Counted from the stretch's first letter, positions 35,334 through 45,028 are shown. The stretch: 64,000 bases of DNA from Anaeromicropila herbilytica (GCF_016591975.1 NZ_AP024169.1:768001-832000), one strand, 5' to 3'. The notes: generated from the letters alone by a model not told the origin. Numbers and translations are program-made.

Positions 35334-36695
35334 ATGGTGCTAAAGACTAGATTATATGGAAAAACATATGAATTTGATTCAGTAAAACAAGTACTAGCAA
35401 AAGCTTCCGAACTTAAGTCAGGGGATTGCCTTGCAAATATTGCAGCAGAGTCTAAGTTAGAGAGAGTAGCAGCAAAAACAGTGCTCAGCGAATTAACAGT
35501 GAAAGAGTTAAGAGAGAATCCAGTAGTACCTTATGAAGCGGATGCCATTACTCGACTCATTCAGGATGACTTAGATGAAGAAGTCTATCGAAAAGTTCAA
35601 AATCTGAGCATGGCAGAATTAAGGGAGTGGATTCTTGACAGTAGGACTACTGGTGAGATGATTACTGAGATTAGCAAAGGTCTTACGAGTGAGGTAATCT
35701 CTGGAGTATCAAAGTTAATGGGAAATATGGACCTTATCTATGCAGGAAGTAAGATGCGAATAACAGCAAAGTGCAATACTACGATTGGGGAAGAAGGAGT
35801 TCTTGCTTGTCGTCTCCAACCCAATCATCCAACAGATGATGTAAAAGGTGTCATTGCTTCTACTCTTGAGGGATTAAGTTATGGAGCAGGAGATGCCGTG
35901 ATTGGACTGAATCCAGCGATTGATACAGTGGATAGTACCATTGCAATCTGGAATGTATTAGAAGAAATCAAACATAAATATGAGATTCCTACCCAAACCT
36001 GTGTATTATCCCATGTTACGACGCAGATGGAAGCATTAAGAAGAGGGGCAAAGGCAGATCTTTGCTTTCAGTCGATTGCGGGTAGTGAAAAAGCTCTGGA
36101 TGCTTTTGGAGTTACTATTTCAATGTTAGAGGAAGCGAGACAAATGTTTCTTGAGAAAGGATCAGCGAAAGGTCCAAATGTTATGTATTTTGAGACAGGT
36201 CAGGCTGCTGAATTATCTTCCGATGCACATTTTAATGCAGATCAGGTAACCATGGAATGTAGATGTTATGGTTTGGCTAGGCATTATAAGCCTTTTCTTG
36301 TTAATACAGTGGTTGGATTTATGGGTCCTGAATACATATATGATTCCAAACAGCTATTAAGAGCTGGATTAGAGGATGTGTTTAATGGACATCTACATGG
36401 ATTGCCAATGGGGTGTGATGCTTGCTATACCAATCATATGCCTACGGATCAGAATGATATTGAGCTTTTATCAATGTTATTAGCAAATGCAGGATGCCAC
36501 TTCATGATGGGGTTACCACAGGGCGATGATGTAATGCTTATGTATCAATCAACAGGCTATCATGATATTGCAGCTATTCGAGAAATCACGAAAAAGCGTC
36601 CGATGAAAGAATTCGAACAATGGCTAGAGAAGAGAGGATTTTGGGAAAATGGACATCTTGGAAGACATGCTGGAGATCTGAGTGTGTTACTATAG
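35334..36695 (+). CDS. eutB: Ethanolamine ammonia-lyase, large subunit
   Basis: Catalytic TIM-barrel subunit, 453 aa, of the adenosylcobalamin enzyme that splits ethanolamine to acetaldehyde and ammonia. EutB-like segments include LQPNHPTDDVKGVIASTLEGLSYG, GDAVIGLNPAIDTVD, FQSIAGSEKALDAFGV, MYFETGQAAELSSDAH and GLPMGCDACYTNH. Complete. Paired with eutC 31 bp downstream. No other eut or microcompartment gene is nearby. Confidence 0.95.
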   Translation: MVLKTRLYGKTYEFDSVKQVLAKASELKSGDCLANIAAESKLERVAAKTVLSELTVKELRENPVVPYEADAITRLIQDDLDEEVYRKVQNLSMAELREWILDSRTTGEMITEISKGLTSEVISGVSKLMGNMDLIYAGSKMRITAKCNTTIGEEGVLACRLQPNHPTDDVKGVIASTLEGLSYGAGDAVIGLNPAIDTVDSTIAIWNVLEEIKHKYEIPTQTCVLSHVTTQMEALRRGAKADLCFQSIAGSEKALDAFGVTISMLEEARQMFLEKGSAKGPNVMYFETGQAAELSSDAHFNADQVTMECRCYGLARHYKPFLVNTVVGFMGPEYIYDSKQLLRAGLEDVFNGHLHGLPMGCDACYTNHMPTDQNDIELLSMLLANAGCHFMMGLPQGDDVMLMYQSTGYHDIAAIREITKKRPMKEFEQWLEKRGFWENGHLGRHAGDLSVLL

Positions 36696-36726
36696 CTAAG
36701 TTATTAGTTGATGGAGGAAAGTGTAT

Positions 36727-37494
36727 ATGAGTGGCAATAAAAAGGACTTTACCAATATAAGAATTCAGGATATGATAGATACCGATGGAATTGAAAATGT
36801 AGAGATTCTTAGAAAAGCAAAAGAAACAACGCCAGCGCGTATTGGGATTGGACATATTGGAGCTAGATATAAGACAACACCAATGTTACGCTTTGTGGCA
36901 GATCAAGCAGCTGCATCGGACGCGGTATTTACGGAAGTAAGTAAAGAGGTTATTAAGAGGCTTGGTGTCATTGAAATAAAGACAAAATGTAAGAATAAAA
37001 ATGATATGATCACTAGACCGGATTGGGGAAGAATCATTGAGGAAGATCAACAACAAATATTACGAGATAAGTGCATCCCAAACCCACAGGTGCAGATATA
37101 TTTCGGTGACGGTCTTTCTTCTCCCTCAATTGAAGCAAATATACCAGATTTATTTCCTACGATAAAGAAAGGTCTTGAACATGAAGGAGTTAGCATCGGA
37201 ACTCCCTTCTTTGTACGCTACTGTCGTGTGAATACAGCAAGGACAATTGCTCCTTTACTGGGAGCAGAGGTTGCTTGTGTACTAATTGGAGAGAGACCTG
37301 GTCTCATTACAGCAGAAAGTATGTCAGCTTACATTGCTTATAAGCCACATATAGATATGCAAGAATCAGAATATACAGTGGTATCCAATATTAGTCGTTA
37401 TGGAATGCCTCCTGTTGAAGCAGGCGAACATATTGTGGATTTAATACTTGAGATATTGGCGAAGAAAAAAAGTGGAGTTAATCTTAAGGGATGA
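36727..37494 (+). CDS. eutC: Ethanolamine ammonia-lyase, small subunit
   Basis: Cobalamin-binding small subunit, 255 aa. Visible are TPARIGIGHIGARYKTTPMLRFVADQAAASDAVF, IYFGDGLSSPSIEANIPDL, GTPFFVRYCRVNTARTIAPLLGAEVACVLIGERPGL and SNISRYGMPPVEAGE. The start ATG 36727 lies 9 bp after GGAGG; the GTG at 36721 is too close to that site. It needs B12, which links it to the nearby cobalt transporter. Confidence 0.94.
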   Translation: MSGNKKDFTNIRIQDMIDTDGIENVEILRKAKETTPARIGIGHIGARYKTTPMLRFVADQAAASDAVFTEVSKEVIKRLGVIEIKTKCKNKNDMITRPDWGRIIEEDQQQILRDKCIPNPQVQIYFGDGLSSPSIEANIPDLFPTIKKGLEHEGVSIGTPFFVRYCRVNTARTIAPLLGAEVACVLIGERPGLITAESMSAYIAYKPHIDMQESEYTVVSNISRYGMPPVEAGEHIVDLILEILAKKKSGVNLKG

Positions 37495-37566
37495 GAGAAC
37501 AAGTAATATTTTATGGTAAGCGAGTAGCAGGGAAAGAAAAATAGTAATTAAGGAGTAATATATTAT

Positions 37567-38505
37567 ATGAGATTTTATTTTGCACCATTAGAAGGAGTAA
37601 CTGGCTATTTATATCGAAATGCTCATCATGCATTCTTTCCTAATATAGATAAATATTTTGCGCCATTTATTGTAGCAAACCAAAGTGATAGTTTTAAGAC
37701 AAAGGAGATTAAGGATATTTTGCCTGAGAATAATGAAGGTATCTGTCTGATTCCGCAGATATTAACAAATAATGCGAAGGATTTTATCCATACCTCCAAA
37801 AGAATCAGAGAACTTGGGTATGAGGAAATTAATCTTAATCTTGGATGTCCTTCTGGAACGGTTGTATCTAAATATAGAGGCTCTGGATTTTTAGCAAAAA
37901 GAGAAGAATTAGACCATTTTTTAGAAGAAATATTTGCAGCATCAGTTACAAAAATTTCAGTTAAGACTAGGATTGGTAAAGATAATCCAGAAGAATTCTA
38001 TTCATTAATTGAGATCTTTAATAAGTATGCAATGGAGGAACTCATTATTCATCCAAGAATCCAGAAAGATTTCTATAAAAATAAACCGAACAGAACTATT
38101 TTTAAGGAGGCTTTAGCGTTAAGTAGTAATCCTGTATGTTATAATGGAGATATCTTTACTGTGGGAGATTATGAAGAGTTTAGAGCAGAATGTCCAAGTG
38201 TAGATAAGGTGATGCTTGGTAGAGGGTTAATTGGTAATCCAGGATTGGTGGATGGCATCTTAAAACACGAGAAATTAAATAAAGAATTACTAAAAGATTT
38301 CCATGACAGAATCTATGAGGATTATCAAAAAGTTCTGTCTGGTGATCGAAATGTTTTATTTAAGATGAAAGAAATATGGTTCTATATGAGTCCAATATTC
38401 ACGGATTATCAAAAATATGCGAAGAAAATTAAGAAGTCCGAGCGATCAGAGGATTACTTGAAAGCAGTTACAAGTTTATTTAGTGAACAAGAAATATTGT
38501 GTTAA
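37567..38505 (+). CDS. tRNA-dihydrouridine synthase family protein
   Basis: FMN-dependent TIM-barrel enzyme, 312 aa, reducing uridines in tRNA. Motifs: FYFAPLEGVTGYLYRNAHHAFF at the N-terminus, INLNLGCPSGTVVSKYRGSGFLAKRE with the catalytic Cys, VSVKTRIG-type (ISVKTRIGKDN), IIHPRIQKDFYKNKPN and NGDIFTVGDY. The C-terminal region is the helical RNA-binding part. Which position in tRNA is modified cannot be told. Confidence 0.9.
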   Translation: MRFYFAPLEGVTGYLYRNAHHAFFPNIDKYFAPFIVANQSDSFKTKEIKDILPENNEGICLIPQILTNNAKDFIHTSKRIRELGYEEINLNLGCPSGTVVSKYRGSGFLAKREELDHFLEEIFAASVTKISVKTRIGKDNPEEFYSLIEIFNKYAMEELIIHPRIQKDFYKNKPNRTIFKEALALSSNPVCYNGDIFTVGDYEEFRAECPSVDKVMLGRGLIGNPGLVDGILKHEKLNKELLKDFHDRIYEDYQKVLSGDRNVLFKMKEIWFYMSPIFTDYQKYAKKIKKSERSEDYLKAVTSLFSEQEILC

Positions 38506-38523
38506 TATGAGGTGACAAATGAA

Positions 38524-39072
38524 ATGGAAAAGCACTTAGCAAGTTGTACCCAATGTGGAGCTAATCTCCCTTCTAGTGTTATAAATGGAACTGTTCGATG
38601 CGAATATTGTGATACTGTATATAACGTTTATAAAATTGAAGAGGATGATATTCTAACAGAGGACGAAAATGGAATCAGTGATATAATTTTAAAGTTATGC
38701 GTAGATTATGCAGCAAAACATTGTATGTCTTTGATTTTTGGATCTTCACTTGAATCAAGTGATAATAAATTTTATCCCAAAGCAGTGATCAGATTTCATA
38801 TACCATCTAATGAAAATATCTTTTATATTCAGGATTGTTCCATATTAGGTGGCTGTAGAAAAGGATTTGCATTAGGGAAAAATGGAATATATTATCGTAC
38901 TGAGCAAAAAATAATTGGATTTATGCAATGGAATGAATTCAAGGATAGTTCTCTCAGCATGTCAATGGGCATGCTCTACATAAATGATCTTGAGTTTAAT
39001 TCAGGTGCTACAGGAGAAGCAGGCTTAATATTAATGGAGCAAATTCAAGAGTCTATAAGATTATTATTGTAA
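38524..39072 (+). CDS. Zinc-ribbon protein of unknown function
   Basis: A 182-aa soluble protein. The N-terminus holds a zinc ribbon, CTQCGANLP ... RCEYCDTVYNV (two CxxC pairs). The rest, about residues 60-180, is beta-rich and has no motif I recognise. ATG 38524 is chosen because GAGGTGA lies 9 bp upstream; a GTG at 38512 falls inside that site. It follows the dihydrouridine synthase by 18 bp and is probably in its operon. Confidence 0.7.
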   Translation: MEKHLASCTQCGANLPSSVINGTVRCEYCDTVYNVYKIEEDDILTEDENGISDIILKLCVDYAAKHCMSLIFGSSLESSDNKFYPKAVIRFHIPSNENIFYIQDCSILGGCRKGFALGKNGIYYRTEQKIIGFMQWNEFKDSSLSMSMGMLYINDLEFNSGATGEAGLILMEQIQESIRLLL

Positions 39073-39090
39073 AATACAGAAAAAAAATAG

Positions 39091-39138
39091 ATGAGTAAAA
39101 TCTTATTATATTGTTTATAAGATTTTACTCATTTTCTT
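39091..39138. terminator. Terminator after the zinc-ribbon gene
   Basis: A perfect 16-bp stem ATGAGTAAAATCTTAT / ATAAGATTTTACTCAT with a 10-nt loop; T-rich tail TTTCTTTTT and A-run on the other side. Confidence 0.92.
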
Positions 39139-39249
39139 TTTATGGTTTAAATGAAAGTCATATAGGAACAAAAACGAGGAGAAAAGAAGAAATTTAAGGT
39201 TTAAGAAGTAAAATTACAAGGTCTGTGTATAAAAATGTAAAAAAACGTC

Positions 39250-39310
39250 TTTACAGAAAATGTAACAAGTGTTATCATAATGGAAAAAGTTAGTATATTC
39301 AGTATACTAA
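39250..39310 (+). promoter_or_regulatory. Promoter and inverted-repeat operator for the amidohydrolase-MCP operon
   Basis: TTTACA (39250-39255), 17-bp spacer, TATCAT (39273-39278). Just after the expected start lies the inverted repeat TTAGTATA-N5-TATACTAA (39290-39310), a likely repressor site. Its half-site resembles the iron-block palindromes but the spacing differs. The rest of 39139-39409 is AT-rich without other features. Confidence 0.6.
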
Positions 39311-39409
39311 TTGTATTGGTAAAGAATAAGTTAGAGAATATATTCTAGATTGAATAATAGGACAAATATTTTTCGGCTATATAATATTTGATACAGATGG
39401 AGGGACAAG

Positions 39410-40972
39410 ATGAAAGTATTTGAGGGGACAATTATTACATGTGATGATAAGAACACAATTGCGAAGTATTTGGTAGAGGATCAAGGGAGAATTCTCTATA
39501 TTGGAGACCTACTACCTAATCAGTATAACAGTTGTAGGAGAGTCACTTTAGGTAAAAGAGTTTTAATTCCTTCTTTTGCGGATACACATATGCATTTTGC
39601 AAGCTTTGCGACATTTCATGCAGGGTTAAATGTTATGAATGCTAGAAGTAATAAAGAAATAATGAGTATGTTAGGTGAGTACATAAAGAAGAACGATGAG
39701 AGTATTATAATTGTATTTGGAGCGTCTCCATATTCTGTGGAGGAAAGACACCTAATAACGAAGAAAGAGTTAGATGCAGTATGTATGAATAAGCCAATTA
39801 TGGTTGTAAAATATGATGGACATGCATGCATCATCAATTCTGCTCTAATGAGCAAAGTCAAAGATAAGGTCTCTCATCTTAGAGGCTATCATGAAGATTC
39901 TGGGGAAATGCAGCAGGAAGCATTCTTTGCTGTATCTAATTATATCACCAATTCAATTTCACCATTAAAATTAATTAAAAATATGAAGAATGCAGTAGAT
40001 TATCTTGCATCAAAAGGGATTGGACTTATTCATACTGTTAGTGGGGTGGGATTTCCAAGAGATCTTGATGTTGATCTGGAACGTTGGCTTGGAAGAGGTC
40101 TTAATAATGGATTTCAGATGAGAGTGTTTTTTCAAACGATGGATGTAGAAAAAGTAGTTAAGAGAAAACTAGAGCGTATTGGAGGATGCTTTGCCACTGC
40201 TTTGGATGGCTGCTTTGGTTCGAGGGATGCAGCTCTTAACGAACCCTATGAAGGAAGTGACAAAAAAGGAGTACTATATTATTCTGATGAACAGGTCATT
40301 GAATTCTGCAAGAAGGCGAATCGAGCACATTTACAAATAGAACTTCATGCCATTGGAGACGCAGCATTCGATCAAGCTACAAGAGCAATAAAGGCAGCAC
40401 TTGATGATTATCATAGACCTGATCACCGTCATGGAATTATTCATGCGTGTTTACCAACCGCAGAGGGGATATCTATTTGCAAAGAGTATGGAATCCAACT
40501 ACCAGTTCAGACCTCCTTTATACAATGGCCTCAGGAACCAGATGAATACCTAACGGATATTCTGGGAGAGAGAAATAATAGATTAAATCCTTTGGCAACT
40601 TTTCAAAAGAATAATATTATATTGTCATGTGGCTCGGATGCGCCTTGTACAGACCCTGATCCAATGTTATGGATACATAATGCTTGTAATCATAGTATAA
40701 AAGAAGAATCCGTATCTATCTATGAGGCATTAAGAATGTGCACTTATCACGGATATGAAGCAAGTTTTGATGAGAAGGATAGGGGAAGCTTAGAAGTTGG
40801 TAAAATAGCAGATATGGTTGTATTATCTGCCAATCCATATGATGTAGCAAAAGAGAATCTAAGAGAAATAAAAATTGAACGATTATATCTAAAAGGAAAG
40901 AAATATAAAAATGTGAAGCAAAGTAATGTGCCATTAATTATAAAGGGAATGGTTTCGAACAATAGAATTTAA
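39410..40972 (+). CDS. Metal-dependent amidohydrolase (YtcJ-like)
   Basis: Cytosolic TIM-barrel hydrolase of the amidohydrolase superfamily, 520 aa. The first metal motif is FADTHMHFAS (HxH). Other likely ligands are in IELHAIGDAAFDQA and HRHGIIHACLP, and the catalytic Asp in LSCGSDAPCTDPDPM. The C-terminal small beta domain (SLEVGKIADMVVLSANPYDV) is typical. Substrate unknown. Co-transcribed with the chemoreceptor starting 25 bp downstream, a pairing that suggests a metabolite both degraded and sensed. Confidence 0.85.
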   Translation: MKVFEGTIITCDDKNTIAKYLVEDQGRILYIGDLLPNQYNSCRRVTLGKRVLIPSFADTHMHFASFATFHAGLNVMNARSNKEIMSMLGEYIKKNDESIIIVFGASPYSVEERHLITKKELDAVCMNKPIMVVKYDGHACIINSALMSKVKDKVSHLRGYHEDSGEMQQEAFFAVSNYITNSISPLKLIKNMKNAVDYLASKGIGLIHTVSGVGFPRDLDVDLERWLGRGLNNGFQMRVFFQTMDVEKVVKRKLERIGGCFATALDGCFGSRDAALNEPYEGSDKKGVLYYSDEQVIEFCKKANRAHLQIELHAIGDAAFDQATRAIKAALDDYHRPDHRHGIIHACLPTAEGISICKEYGIQLPVQTSFIQWPQEPDEYLTDILGERNNRLNPLATFQKNNIILSCGSDAPCTDPDPMLWIHNACNHSIKEESVSIYEALRMCTYHGYEASFDEKDRGSLEVGKIADMVVLSANPYDVAKENLREIKIERLYLKGKKYKNVKQSNVPLIIKGMVSNNRI

Positions 40973-40997
40973 AGAACGGATGGGAGGAAAAGCAAAA

Positions 40998-42503
40998 ATG
41001 AATCAGAATAGTTATTCGAGTAGTCAAGCGATGATAGATCAGTTTAAAAGGGTGAATAAATTTACCACAATAGTATTAGGCATACTTGCTTTTTATATAT
41101 TAGGCACGATTGGAAATACGGTTTTGTATGGTAGCAAAGATATGAAGGACATGATTATTCCAATACTCTTATTTATAGCAGGAATAGCTTCCAATACAAT
41201 TATATATTACAAAAATGAGAGCACATTGGTTCGCTATATATCAATGATAACTTATTTAGTTTTAACAAGCTATTTATTATTTTATGGATTAAATACCAGC
41301 ACGTATATTTATTTGTTTCCAGCCTTACTAATTATGATATTATTCTTTGATTTAAAATATTCCTTAATCTTCTCAGGAGTTATTATTCTAATTAATATAG
41401 TAGATATCATTCTTTTATTACAAGTGAAAGATAGTGCACCATTTACACTAGATTCTAGCTATGCAGTTCAGATATTTGGGATTGTTGTATGTAGTATCAT
41501 CTCATGTTTTATATCTGCAATTGCTAAGTTAAATAATGAGAATATATTGAATGAAGTGATAGAAGAAAAGGTAAAACAAGAAAATCTAACGAATGAAATT
41601 ATGCATATTGCAGATCGAATGAATGATAAGATTGGAAGCACAGATTCCATTATTGGTCAGATAAACGAATCAAATGATGCATTGAACCATGCCGTAAAGG
41701 AGATTGCAGAAAGTACTCAGACCAATGCGGAAAGTATAATGCAACAGAAAGAAATGACAGGTAATATTCAAGGAATCATTGAGGGTACTGATTATGATGC
41801 GGGAAAGATGAAAGAGCTAGCAGATAAATCAGAGGTTGCAGTTAAGGAAGGCCTTGTTATTATAGATAACTTAAAAGTCGAGGCAAATAATCTTGATGAA
41901 GCAAATGGAATTGTATCCAACACGATGGATGCGCTAGAAGAAAAGATGAATGAAGTTCAAAAGATTACGAATGTTATATTTGGAATATCTAGTCAAACAA
42001 ATATGTTAGCACTTAATGCATCCATTGAAGCAGCTAGGGCTGGAGAACAAGGTAGAAGTTTTGCTGTTGTAGCAGATCAGATAAGGCAATTGGCGGATGA
42101 GACAAGAAAATCTACTGAATCGATTAAAGCATTAATTGCAGAATTAAATGTGAATTCGGTTGATGCAAAGGATGCAGCGAAGAATGTTCAAAGCGTATCA
42201 ACAGAACAGAACAAACTCGTTGAAAATGCGCAATATAAGTTTAGTCATATCAATCAAGTAGTGGTGGAACTTGCATCATTAATCATGAGTGTTAATAGTA
42301 AAATTAATGAAATTAATCGATCCAATAATAGTATTGTAGATAGTTTAACCCAACTTTCAGCTACAAGTGAAGAAGTAACTGCAAGTTCAGAAGAAGCATA
42401 TTCCTTGTGCTGTCATAGTGCTGAAGCTGTAAAAAAAGAATCAGAACTACTTCGTGAGTTAGAAGAACTTGCAAAACAGTTTAAAAAATATGAAGCAAAT
42501 TAA
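40998..42503 (+). CDS. Methyl-accepting chemotaxis protein with polytopic N-terminus
   Basis: Chemoreceptor, 501 aa. Instead of an extracellular sensor flanked by two helices, the N-terminus (residues about 20-185) has six membrane helices and no HAMP domain. The cytoplasmic coiled coil contains the signalling hairpin IFGISSQTNMLALNASIEAARAGEQGRSFAVVADQIRQLADETRKS. ATG 40998 is chosen since the upstream ATG at 40980 overlaps the GGGAGG site. It might sense a membrane-associated signal. Confidence 0.9.
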   Translation: MNQNSYSSSQAMIDQFKRVNKFTTIVLGILAFYILGTIGNTVLYGSKDMKDMIIPILLFIAGIASNTIIYYKNESTLVRYISMITYLVLTSYLLFYGLNTSTYIYLFPALLIMILFFDLKYSLIFSGVIILINIVDIILLLQVKDSAPFTLDSSYAVQIFGIVVCSIISCFISAIAKLNNENILNEVIEEKVKQENLTNEIMHIADRMNDKIGSTDSIIGQINESNDALNHAVKEIAESTQTNAESIMQQKEMTGNIQGIIEGTDYDAGKMKELADKSEVAVKEGLVIIDNLKVEANNLDEANGIVSNTMDALEEKMNEVQKITNVIFGISSQTNMLALNASIEAARAGEQGRSFAVVADQIRQLADETRKSTESIKALIAELNVNSVDAKDAAKNVQSVSTEQNKLVENAQYKFSHINQVVVELASLIMSVNSKINEINRSNNSIVDSLTQLSATSEEVTASSEEAYSLCCHSAEAVKKESELLRELEELAKQFKKYEAN

Positions 42504-42578
42504 GAATTAATGTTGGGTTTGTTGCAAATAATATGATAATGTTGTCAGGATTAATGTATTAGAAAGGAACAAACCAAT

Positions 42579-42794
42579 ATGAATAGTGTAAGACTTAGTG
42601 TTGTTGGATTAGAACAAGTAGAAACTCAGGAACGAGTAAGAGATCAATTAGAAGGTATTATAGGAGTTAAGAATGTTATTTTAAGTGAAGGTCAGAATTA
42701 TATGGATATTAAATACGATGATCATACGTCAGTTGCAGAAATAAATAATCATTTACAGAATAATGGTTATAAGGTTATTGATGCAGATGAATAG
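42579..42794 (+). CDS. HMA-like small protein lacking the CxxC metal site
   Basis: A 71-aa ferredoxin-fold protein like copper chaperones: SVRLSVVGLEQVETQERVRDQLEGIIGVKNVILSEGQNYMDIKYDDHTSVAEINNHL with the usual beta-alpha-beta-beta-alpha-beta pattern. The loop that normally reads GMxCxxC is GLEQVETQ here, so it cannot bind metal in the standard way. A good AAAGGA site precedes the ATG. Possibly a regulatory or degenerated relative of a chaperone. Confidence 0.72.
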   Translation: MNSVRLSVVGLEQVETQERVRDQLEGIIGVKNVILSEGQNYMDIKYDDHTSVAEINNHLQNNGYKVIDADE

Positions 42795-42893
42795 AATTTG
42801 TTCTAAAGTCCCTTAGATAGTTCTTACTGAATAGAATATATGAATATGCTTATTATATTCAAGATTGAGAAATATAAGAGATTCTATATGAAT

Positions 42894-42985
42894 AAGGAAT
42901 CATTCAAAATATAATCAGAAGGAGAGAACGTGGAGCAACGTTCGTATAGTAGTATTTTCTGATTATTGAATGATTCCTTTTTTGC
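42894..42985. terminator. Palindromic element with T-run, related to the 55.5-kb foldback
   Basis: Arms AAGGAATCATTCAA (42894-42907) and TTGAATGATTCCTT (42966-42979) enclose TAATCAGAA/TTCTGATTA and an apical GAACG/CGTTC stem. A TTTTTT run follows. It shares the sequence GAATCATTCAA...AATCA-AAGGAG with the foldback at 55530-55750. The remainder of the gap to 43176 holds nothing I can identify. Confidence 0.7.
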
Positions 42986-43176
42986 TTTGAGTTCAGAAAC
43001 GTACTTTTTAACTCGTAATAATTGGTTTTATCTAATACTTGTTATTTACTATATTTCGTGTAAAATAGAATAGGTTATATAGGATATCTGTTAATGTGGT
43101 TATTAACAGGATAGAGGAAAATGACATTTACATCCCTAGTTCATTAGATTGAACCAAAGAAAAGAAAGGCAAGTTT

Positions 43177-44904
43177 ATGAGAGAAAGAGTATCTAAGTTA
43201 ATAGAAATCATGAATAAATTTATTATCGTGGTGTTATTACTATTAGCTATTTTTAATATTGTTGCACCATTTTTTATACTTAATAATAATCATGATATCT
43301 ATATTAGGCATTTATTAAGTATACATCTTACGATAAAGCGACTTTTTAGCTTTATTATATTAATTGTTGTATGGAAATTATATAAAAGACTTAGTGCAGC
43401 ATGGACGATTACGATGATTGCACTATCAGGGATGATTTTTGAGTATTTACATATGGGTCATATTAAAGTTTGGAATCCATGGTTTATCACAGTATTGACT
43501 GTATATATCGTGTTACTATTCTCTAAGAATTATTATTGTAGAAGAATGGACAGATATTCTTTGAAAAAAGGGATTATTATTTATTTAATTTATGCAGTTT
43601 TTGTTTTCTTAAATTCTACAGTTGCATTAATTACTTTGAAAGAAAAAGGAATGGTTCATTTTAGTGAATGTATTAAACAAACAGTTGATGTTATGTTTTA
43701 TTCAGATAATGTTAGATATATTAATTTACCATCCCATTTCTTCTATACTAAATTTATCTTTTGGTTTAGTTGGATATGTATATTGATTGGATTAGTTTTA
43801 GTCCTAACACCTTGTATTGCAAGAATTCATAACCAACAGAACATAGAAAAGGCAAGAAAATTAGTACAAAAATACGGTCAAAATTGCAGTTCTTATTTAA
43901 CACTAGAGAATGATAAGATTCACTATTTTGGAAAATCAGTTGAGGGCTTTATTGCTTATGGAATCGTAAAGGATACCATAGTAGTTCTAGGAGAACCAAT
44001 CTGTGCACCGAAGAATTTTCTGGCTTTACTATCTGAATTCAAAAATTATTGCGAGCGAAATGCATATAACCTCCTATTCTTAACCACATCTAGTATGTTC
44101 TTAGAAGAATATAGCGAACTAGGTATGGGGATGGTAAAATGCGGGGAAGAACCAAGATTTCGTCTTAGTGAATATTCTCTTGCGGGAGGGAAAGCCTCCA
44201 AAATTCGATTAAATATTAATCATGCAACAAAAGCAGGGATAAAAATTCTAGAGTATGAGCCTCTTAAGAAACGGAATACTGATATAGAAAAGAAGATAAT
44301 GTCCATTTCAGAGGAATGGTTAACAATGAAGAAAAGTAGTGAATTGGTATTTACGATGGGTGGAATTGGTTTTGATAATCCTATGGATCGAAGATATTTT
44401 TATGCCGTTAATGCAGAGAATAATATAGAAGGATTTATTGTATTTGTACCATTTGGGGGAATGAATGGTTATATGACCGATGTTACAAGACACGGTAAAA
44501 ATGCAACAAGAGGTGTTATGGAAAAAATCTTCTATGAAGCAATGATGAAGTTTAAAGAAGAAGGAATTGAATGGGGAAGCCTATCATTAGCTCCGCTTGC
44601 AAGATTGGAAGAAGAGCCATATATGGCAGCAAAAGTATTAAATATGATCTATGAAAAAATGAATCATGTATATGGATTTAAAACGTTATATCAGACGAAA
44701 CTAAAATATAACCCTACGTATTGGGAACCTTCTTATTACGTATATTCAACTCCAACGTTCACTCCAGCATTGGCATATGCAATAATTCGTATCCAGAATC
44801 CGTTGGGAACAATGGATTATGTAAAAGCCTTCTTTTACAATATGTTGAAGGAAAGAAAAGAGAAGAAACGAAAGGGATTGAGCATGGAGTCAGAGAAAAA
44901 TTGA
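43177..44904 (+). CDS. MprF-like/DUF2156 membrane protein (lysylphosphatidylglycerol synthase C-terminal domain)
   Basis: Membrane enzyme of 575 aa. The first about 220 residues contain six helices (FIIVVLLLLAIFNIVAPFF, FIILIVVWKLY, FITVLTVYIVLLF, GIIIYLIYAVFVFL, FIFWFSWICILIGLVLVLTP). The remaining 350 residues are a DUF2156/GNAT-like catalytic domain: FGKSVEGFIAYGIVKDTIVVLGEP, FRLSEYSLAGGKASKIRLNINHATKAG and GMNGYMTDVTRHGKNATRGVMEKIFYEAMMKFKEEG. It is shorter than full MprF (no flippase half). It would transfer an amino acid to phosphatidylglycerol, altering membrane charge. Confidence 0.82.
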   Translation: MRERVSKLIEIMNKFIIVVLLLLAIFNIVAPFFILNNNHDIYIRHLLSIHLTIKRLFSFIILIVVWKLYKRLSAAWTITMIALSGMIFEYLHMGHIKVWNPWFITVLTVYIVLLFSKNYYCRRMDRYSLKKGIIIYLIYAVFVFLNSTVALITLKEKGMVHFSECIKQTVDVMFYSDNVRYINLPSHFFYTKFIFWFSWICILIGLVLVLTPCIARIHNQQNIEKARKLVQKYGQNCSSYLTLENDKIHYFGKSVEGFIAYGIVKDTIVVLGEPICAPKNFLALLSEFKNYCERNAYNLLFLTTSSMFLEEYSELGMGMVKCGEEPRFRLSEYSLAGGKASKIRLNINHATKAGIKILEYEPLKKRNTDIEKKIMSISEEWLTMKKSSELVFTMGGIGFDNPMDRRYFYAVNAENNIEGFIVFVPFGGMNGYMTDVTRHGKNATRGVMEKIFYEAMMKFKEEGIEWGSLSLAPLARLEEEPYMAAKVLNMIYEKMNHVYGFKTLYQTKLKYNPTYWEPSYYVYSTPTFTPALAYAIIRIQNPLGTMDYVKAFFYNMLKERKEKKRKGLSMESEKN

Positions 44905-44924
44905 ATCAATAACGATATGGAATT

Positions 44925-44993
44925 AATAAAAGCAGATGCATTCACCAATGTCATTTAGATAATGATATTGGCGGATTCACCTGCTTTATTTTC
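44925..44993. terminator. Bidirectional terminator between convergent genes
   Basis: Long stem: AATAAAAGCAG pairs with CTGCTTTATT, inside which CACCAAT and AATGA pair with TCATT and ATTGGCG. T-run after and A-run before serve both strands. Confidence 0.85.
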
Positions 44994-45028
44994 TGTTCAT
45001 CGTCTACATATCACCAGAAATATATTAT

